Below the pieces are notes generated by a model. It saw only the letters and a program-made list of their open reading frames with translations. It did no database searches and was not told where the DNA came from. Position numbers and translations under genes: made by a program. This document shows, one piece after another, positions 4,528 through 6,895 of a stretch of 6,895 nucleotides of DNA (positions within the stretch are counted from its first letter, which is position 1; the number at the start of each line of letters is the position of its first letter). This stretch comes from Candidatus Iainarchaeum sp. (GTDB lineage: Archaea; Iainarchaeota; Iainarchaeia; Iainarchaeales; JAGHAR01): NCBI GenBank assembly GCA_021161405.1, contig JAGHAR010000069.1, forward strand, positions 1 through 6,895, written 5' to 3'.

Positions 4528-5180
4528 GTATAGAAAAGCTCAAAATCCATAACAGCGTTTTTATCGGTGTTTTTATGACTGCAACAGATAAATTTGTTAT
4601 AATACCAAAAGCGACAGCAAAAAAAACAAAGAAAAAAATTGCAGACGTGCTAAATGTTGAGCTGATTGAGGCGACCCTTGCAGATTCCTCGCTTATAGGA
4701 ATCTTTTCGTTTGGAAACAGCAAGGGAATTGTTGTGCCAAAGCTTGTTGAGCAACATGAAGTAGATTATCTAAATTCTATCGGCATAAAGGTATTGCAGA
4801 TTGATTCTAATCTTGCTCTAGGAAACCTCGCTGAGGCAAACGATAAGGTTGGTTTTTGCAACATACTTGCGAAAAAGCAGATCGAAGAAATTGAAAAATT
4901 CTTGGGAATAAAAATTTACAACCAGCAGATCGCAAACTCTGATTTAATAGGCGCCTCTTTGGTTTTGACAAATAAAGCATTTGCAGTAAATCCGAATACT
5001 AATGCTAATGAATTTAAAAGGATTCAAACAAAAACATCTTTAGAGGGAAAGGTATTAACAGCGAACTTTGGCGATGTCTTTATAGCGCATTCCTTAGTTG
5101 CGAACAGTAATGGAGTTTTGGTGGGGGAAGCTACAACAGGCCCAGAGATAATGCAAATCTATGATCTCTTTGGAGAGTGA
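4524..5180 (+). CDS. eif6: Translation initiation factor 6 (aIF6), ribosome anti-association factor
   Basis: aIF6 binds the 50S subunit near the L14 region and blocks joining of 30S and 50S. The 218-residue product has the normal length of the five-fold pentein fold. Repeat-like blocks are visible: SVFIGVFMTATDKFVIIP (11-28), SSLIGIFSFGNSKGIVVP, NLALGNLAEANDKVGFCN, SDLIGASLVLTNKAFAVNP and HSLVANSNGVLVGEATTGPE. The closing VGEATTGPEIMQI is characteristic of the family. It starts with an ATGA overlap with rpl31e, so translational coupling is likely, with a weak AAGGGA (4512-4517) upstream. It is followed 4 nt later by the L18Ae/LX gene, the usual archaeal order. I see no truncation or missing segment. 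Confidence 0.95.
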   Translation: MSIEKLKIHNSVFIGVFMTATDKFVIIPKATAKKTKKKIADVLNVELIEATLADSSLIGIFSFGNSKGIVVPKLVEQHEVDYLNSIGIKVLQIDSNLALGNLAEANDKVGFCNILAKKQIEEIEKFLGIKIYNQQIANSDLIGASLVLTNKAFAVNPNTNANEFKRIQTKTSLEGKVLTANFGDVFIAHSLVANSNGVLVGEATTGPEIMQIYDLFGE

Positions 5181-5184
5181 TTGT

Positions 5185-5388
5185 ATGCAGTTCGAAGTGA
5201 CTGGAAAGTATAAGGAAAAGCGTGATTGGAAGCCGTTCAGGAAAATTATCGATGCGAAAAATGAGAAATTAGCTGAGGAATATACTCTATCTTTAATAGG
5301 TTCGAAGCATAAGGTAAAGAGGAGACATATTATAATACAAAAGATTGAAAGATATGAAGAAAAGGAAGAGGTGAAGGAAAATGCCTGA
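5185..5388 (+). CDS. rplX: 50S ribosomal protein L18Ae/LX
   Basis: The 67-residue product matches archaeal LX, the short form of eukaryotic eL20/L18a. The features are MQFEVTGKYK (first strand), KRDWKPFRKIIDAKNEKLAEEYTLSLIGSKHKVKRRHIII with the family's 'A.ne..A.e...s..GskH.vkR..I.I' and a charged ending ERYEEKEEVKENA. LX binds the large subunit near the central region and was first described as a loosely held archaeal ribosomal protein. ATG 5185 is used because it opens directly on the conserved first strand. Upstream in-frame codons from 5161 would lie inside aIF6 and add non-family residues. GGAG (5172-5175) is 9 nt upstream. Its end overlaps the prefoldin gene by 8 nt. Confidence 0.92.
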   Translation: MQFEVTGKYKEKRDWKPFRKIIDAKNEKLAEEYTLSLIGSKHKVKRRHIIIQKIERYEEKEEVKENA

Positions 5389-5827
5389 AGAAAAACCAAA
5401 GGAGGTTAAGCTAACTGTTGGTCAACTCTTGGAGATGCATAGACAACTTGAAAGCAATTTACAACTTCTGAGGGCGCAGGAAGCAGAACTACAAAATTCT
5501 CTAATTGAAATCGCTGCCACAATAGATGCAATAAAAGAATTAAAAGAAGCAAAGAAAGCAGTGTTGGCAACGATAGGTTCTGGCTGCTATATAAACGTAA
5601 GTGCAGATGTAAAGGAAGTTACGATGCATATAGGCCAAAATATTTTCCTAAAAAAGAAACCAAATGAAGCAATAAAAATTCTCGAGAATAGGCAGAAGCA
5701 GATATCGAAAAACATTGAGAAATTGAGAAAAGAAATCGCTAGGATTAGCAACGAATTAAATTCGATAAGGAAAATAGTGGCAGATGTAAGCAGGAAGCAG
5801 GCTGGAAAAGATGTTCAATCTGCTTAA
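5381..5827 (+). CDS. pfdA: Prefoldin subunit alpha
   Basis: Prefoldin is a jellyfish-shaped hexamer (two alpha, four beta) that holds unfolded nascent chains for the thermosome. The 148-residue product has the alpha-subunit plan: an N-terminal coiled coil at about 12-62 (QLLEMHRQLESNLQLLRAQE), a beta-hairpin body at 63-92 (TIGSGCYINVSADVKEVTMH, IGQNIFLKKKP) and a C-terminal coiled coil at about 94-140. Two hairpins mark the alpha class. The motif 'l..iGsG.yv.......v.v.iG....vek' is met. The beta subunit is not in this window, as expected in archaea where it is encoded elsewhere. The start overlaps LX by 8 nt and the end overlaps ftsY by 17 nt, which suggests coupled translation. Confidence 0.92.
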   Translation: MPEEKPKEVKLTVGQLLEMHRQLESNLQLLRAQEAELQNSLIEIAATIDAIKELKEAKKAVLATIGSGCYINVSADVKEVTMHIGQNIFLKKKPNEAIKILENRQKQISKNIEKLRKEIARISNELNSIRKIVADVSRKQAGKDVQSA

Positions 5828-6800
5828 GAAGAAATTGGGCAGCTTTGTTAATAAAGTGAAGAAAAAAACAACAAAAGCTAGCAAAGAATCTGCCAAGGAG
5901 AGTAAGGAATTAACGCCAAAACTCTCAATAAAGACAAAATTAAAGGCAGCAATTACAAAACAGATTGAAATAAGCGAAAGTGAACTTGTTCCACTGCTGG
6001 AAGAACTGGAACTTTCGCTGATAGAGGCGGATGTTGAACAAAACACAGCAGAGAAAATCTGCAACGAGATTAAAGAAAGGTTGTTAAACAAAAAAATTCC
6101 AGCAAAAGATGTTGAGAAATTTATTAAGAATGAAATAAGAGAAATCATTAAAGAGCTGATTAGCGTTGGCAGTTTTGACCTTATAGAAATTATTAAAGGA
6201 AAGAAGGAAAAGCCGTTCAAAATTCTATTTCTAGGCCCTAACGGCTCCGGTAAAACAACAACAATTGCAAAGATCGCATACCTGCTAAAAGAAAGAGGTA
6301 TGAGTTCAATAATGGCTGCAGCAGATACTTTCAGGGCTGCGAGCATCGAACAATTAGCAGAGCATGCGGAAAAATTAGGAGTGAGAATTGTTAAGCATCA
6401 ATACAATGCAGATCCTGCTGCTGTTGCATTTGATGCTGTCAAGGCAGCGGAAGCAAACAAAATAGATGTTGTGCTAATTGACTCTGCTGGCAGGCAGGAA
6501 ACAAACAGAAATCTAATTGAGGAGCTAAAGAAGATTAGCAGGGTTGTGCAGCCAGATCTAAAAATCTTTGTTGGGGAAACAATTGCGGGGCAGAATCTAT
6601 TACAACAGGCAAGGGAATTCGATGAGGCACTCAATCTCGATGCATTTATATTAACGAAATTAGACTGCGATGCGAAGGGAGGTACATTGATTTCCCTGCT
6701 CTACAATCTAAAGAAGCCAGTGCTGTTTATTGGAGTAGGGCAAAGCTATGAGGACTTGATTAAGTTTGATGAAGAGGAGATTGTTAATAGGATCATATAG
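5811..6800 (+). CDS. ftsY: Signal recognition particle receptor FtsY
   Basis: FtsY is the membrane-associated SRP receptor GTPase that pairs with SRP54 to deliver ribosomes to the Sec translocon. The 329-residue product opens with a basic amphipathic segment (MFNLLKKKLGSFVNKVKKKT) suited to membrane contact and has only a short charged linker, as is normal for archaeal FtsY. The N domain (about 38-125) is followed by the G domain: P-loop GPNGSGKT (142-149), DTFRAASIEQL (172-182) in the insertion box, DSAGRQETNRNL (224-235), TKLDCDAKGG (282-291) and GVGQSYEDLIKFD (308-320). G3 reads DSAGR instead of the common DTAGR, a mild change. The motif TNRNL and ending identify FtsY rather than SRP54 (no M domain). 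It is the last gene of the operon, with ATG 5811 overlapping pfdA by 17 nt. Confidence 0.95.
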   Translation: MFNLLKKKLGSFVNKVKKKTTKASKESAKESKELTPKLSIKTKLKAAITKQIEISESELVPLLEELELSLIEADVEQNTAEKICNEIKERLLNKKIPAKDVEKFIKNEIREIIKELISVGSFDLIEIIKGKKEKPFKILFLGPNGSGKTTTIAKIAYLLKERGMSSIMAAADTFRAASIEQLAEHAEKLGVRIVKHQYNADPAAVAFDAVKAAEANKIDVVLIDSAGRQETNRNLIEELKKISRVVQPDLKIFVGETIAGQNLLQQAREFDEALNLDAFILTKLDCDAKGGTLISLLYNLKKPVLFIGVGQSYEDLIKFDEEEIVNRII

Positions 6801-6815
6801 ATTATGACAAGCAAA

Positions 6816-6824
6816 TTATTTTTC
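6816..6824 (+). terminator. Possible T-rich terminator after ftsY
   Basis: TTATTTTTC lies 15 nt after the ftsY stop. Archaeal RNA polymerase often stops at short T-tracts without a hairpin. The tract is short, so this is a weak call. Confidence 0.3.
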
Positions 6825-6895
6825 ATAGAAATGTTTCCAGAAAAATCCGAATCTGCTTTTCAAACGTAGTGCTCTCTTCAATAATTCTAAAGCTA
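6823..6895 (-). CDS. Possible C-terminal end of a convergent gene (partial, frame uncertain)
   Basis: On the minus strand, two frames are open from the window edge. One ends with TGA at 6825-6823 and reads FRIIEESTTFEKQIRIFLET before its last residues. The other ends with TAA at 6818-6816 and reads ELLKRALRLKSRF followed by FFWKHFYEK. With about 24 codons neither can be assigned to a family, and the plus strand holds only a 21-codon ORF. A gene ending here and facing ftsY is plausible because ftsY is followed directly by sequence open to the edge. It could equally be chance. Confidence 0.25.
   Translation of the reverse strand, partial: SFRIIEESTTFEKQIRIFLETFL

Noticed and set aside
4047..4723. 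Several minus-strand frames opposite rpl31e and aIF6 resembling membrane proteins
   Set aside because: The Phe/Leu/Ser-rich 'helices' are the complement of AAA/GAA-rich coding DNA; no promoter or start signal supports them.
5161..5184. Upstream start for the L18Ae/LX gene inside aIF6
   Set aside because: The added residues are not in the family, and ATG 5185 opens directly on the conserved first strand.
5756..6346. Long minus-strand open frame of 196 codons opposite pfdA and ftsY
   Set aside because: It is antisense to the conserved FtsY N and G domains. Its Ser/Leu/Phe-rich composition is what a reverse complement of Lys/Glu-rich coding sequence yields.
6804..6869. 21-codon plus-strand ORF after ftsY
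   Set aside because: It is very short, matches no family known to me and crosses the T-rich tract.
1..6895. CRISPR array, tRNA/rRNA genes, insertion sequence or phage genes
   Set aside because: I found no regularly spaced repeats, no cloverleaf-like segment, no terminal inverted repeats and no transposase or integrase motifs. Nearly all the sequence is taken up by housekeeping-type coding regions.

Overview
The window is AT-rich archaeal chromosome. The evidence is an archaeal/eukaryotic-type gene set (clamp loader small subunit, ribosomal proteins S19e, L39e, L31e and L18Ae/LX, PDCD5, aIF6, prefoldin alpha, FtsY), TATA-like boxes placed 25-27 nt before start codons, and tight packing with overlapping genes. 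Short intergenic gaps, small proteins and Lys/Glu-rich codon choice (AAA, GAA, AGA) would suit a DPANN or similar small-genome lineage. That placement is an inference from style, not a phylogenetic result.

Layout. (1) 1-336, minus strand: the first 35 codons of the replication factor C small subunit, preceded by a short orphan HicB-like protein. Each has a nearly identical upstream promoter, with the box placed so that the transcripts should be leaderless. (2) 375-932, plus strand: a four-helix membrane protein of unknown function, divergent from hicB. (3) 968-2999, plus strand: an archaeal tRNA t6A37 methylthiotransferase (MtaB/CDKAL1 type), overlapped by 8 nt by an unrecognised 265-residue protein with a possible acetyltransferase-like C-terminal half. 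(4) 3000-3101: a promoter and a structured leader of about 60 nt. (5) 3102-6800, plus strand: one compact operon in the order rps19e, pdcd5, rpl39e, rpl31e, aIF6, rpl18a/LX, prefoldin alpha, ftsY. Neighbouring genes overlap or lie at most 5 nt apart. (6) 6801-6895: a T-rich possible terminator and perhaps the tail of a convergent gene.

The large operon follows a gene order known from many archaea. It joins ribosome assembly (S19e, L39e, L31e, LX and the anti-association factor aIF6) to what happens at the nascent-chain exit: L39e in the tunnel, L31e at the exit rim, prefoldin as chaperone, FtsY as membrane receptor for SRP. The less ordinary points are the leader before rps19e, with a GNRA hairpin and competing pairings beside the Shine-Dalgarno sequence. 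There are also two consecutive TTG starts with strong Shine-Dalgarno sequences, a 53-nt out-of-frame overlap of rps19e and pdcd5, low-complexity charged tails on S19e and L31e, the orphan HicB, and the unknown protein beside mtaB. I see no CRISPR array, rRNA, tRNA or insertion sequence.
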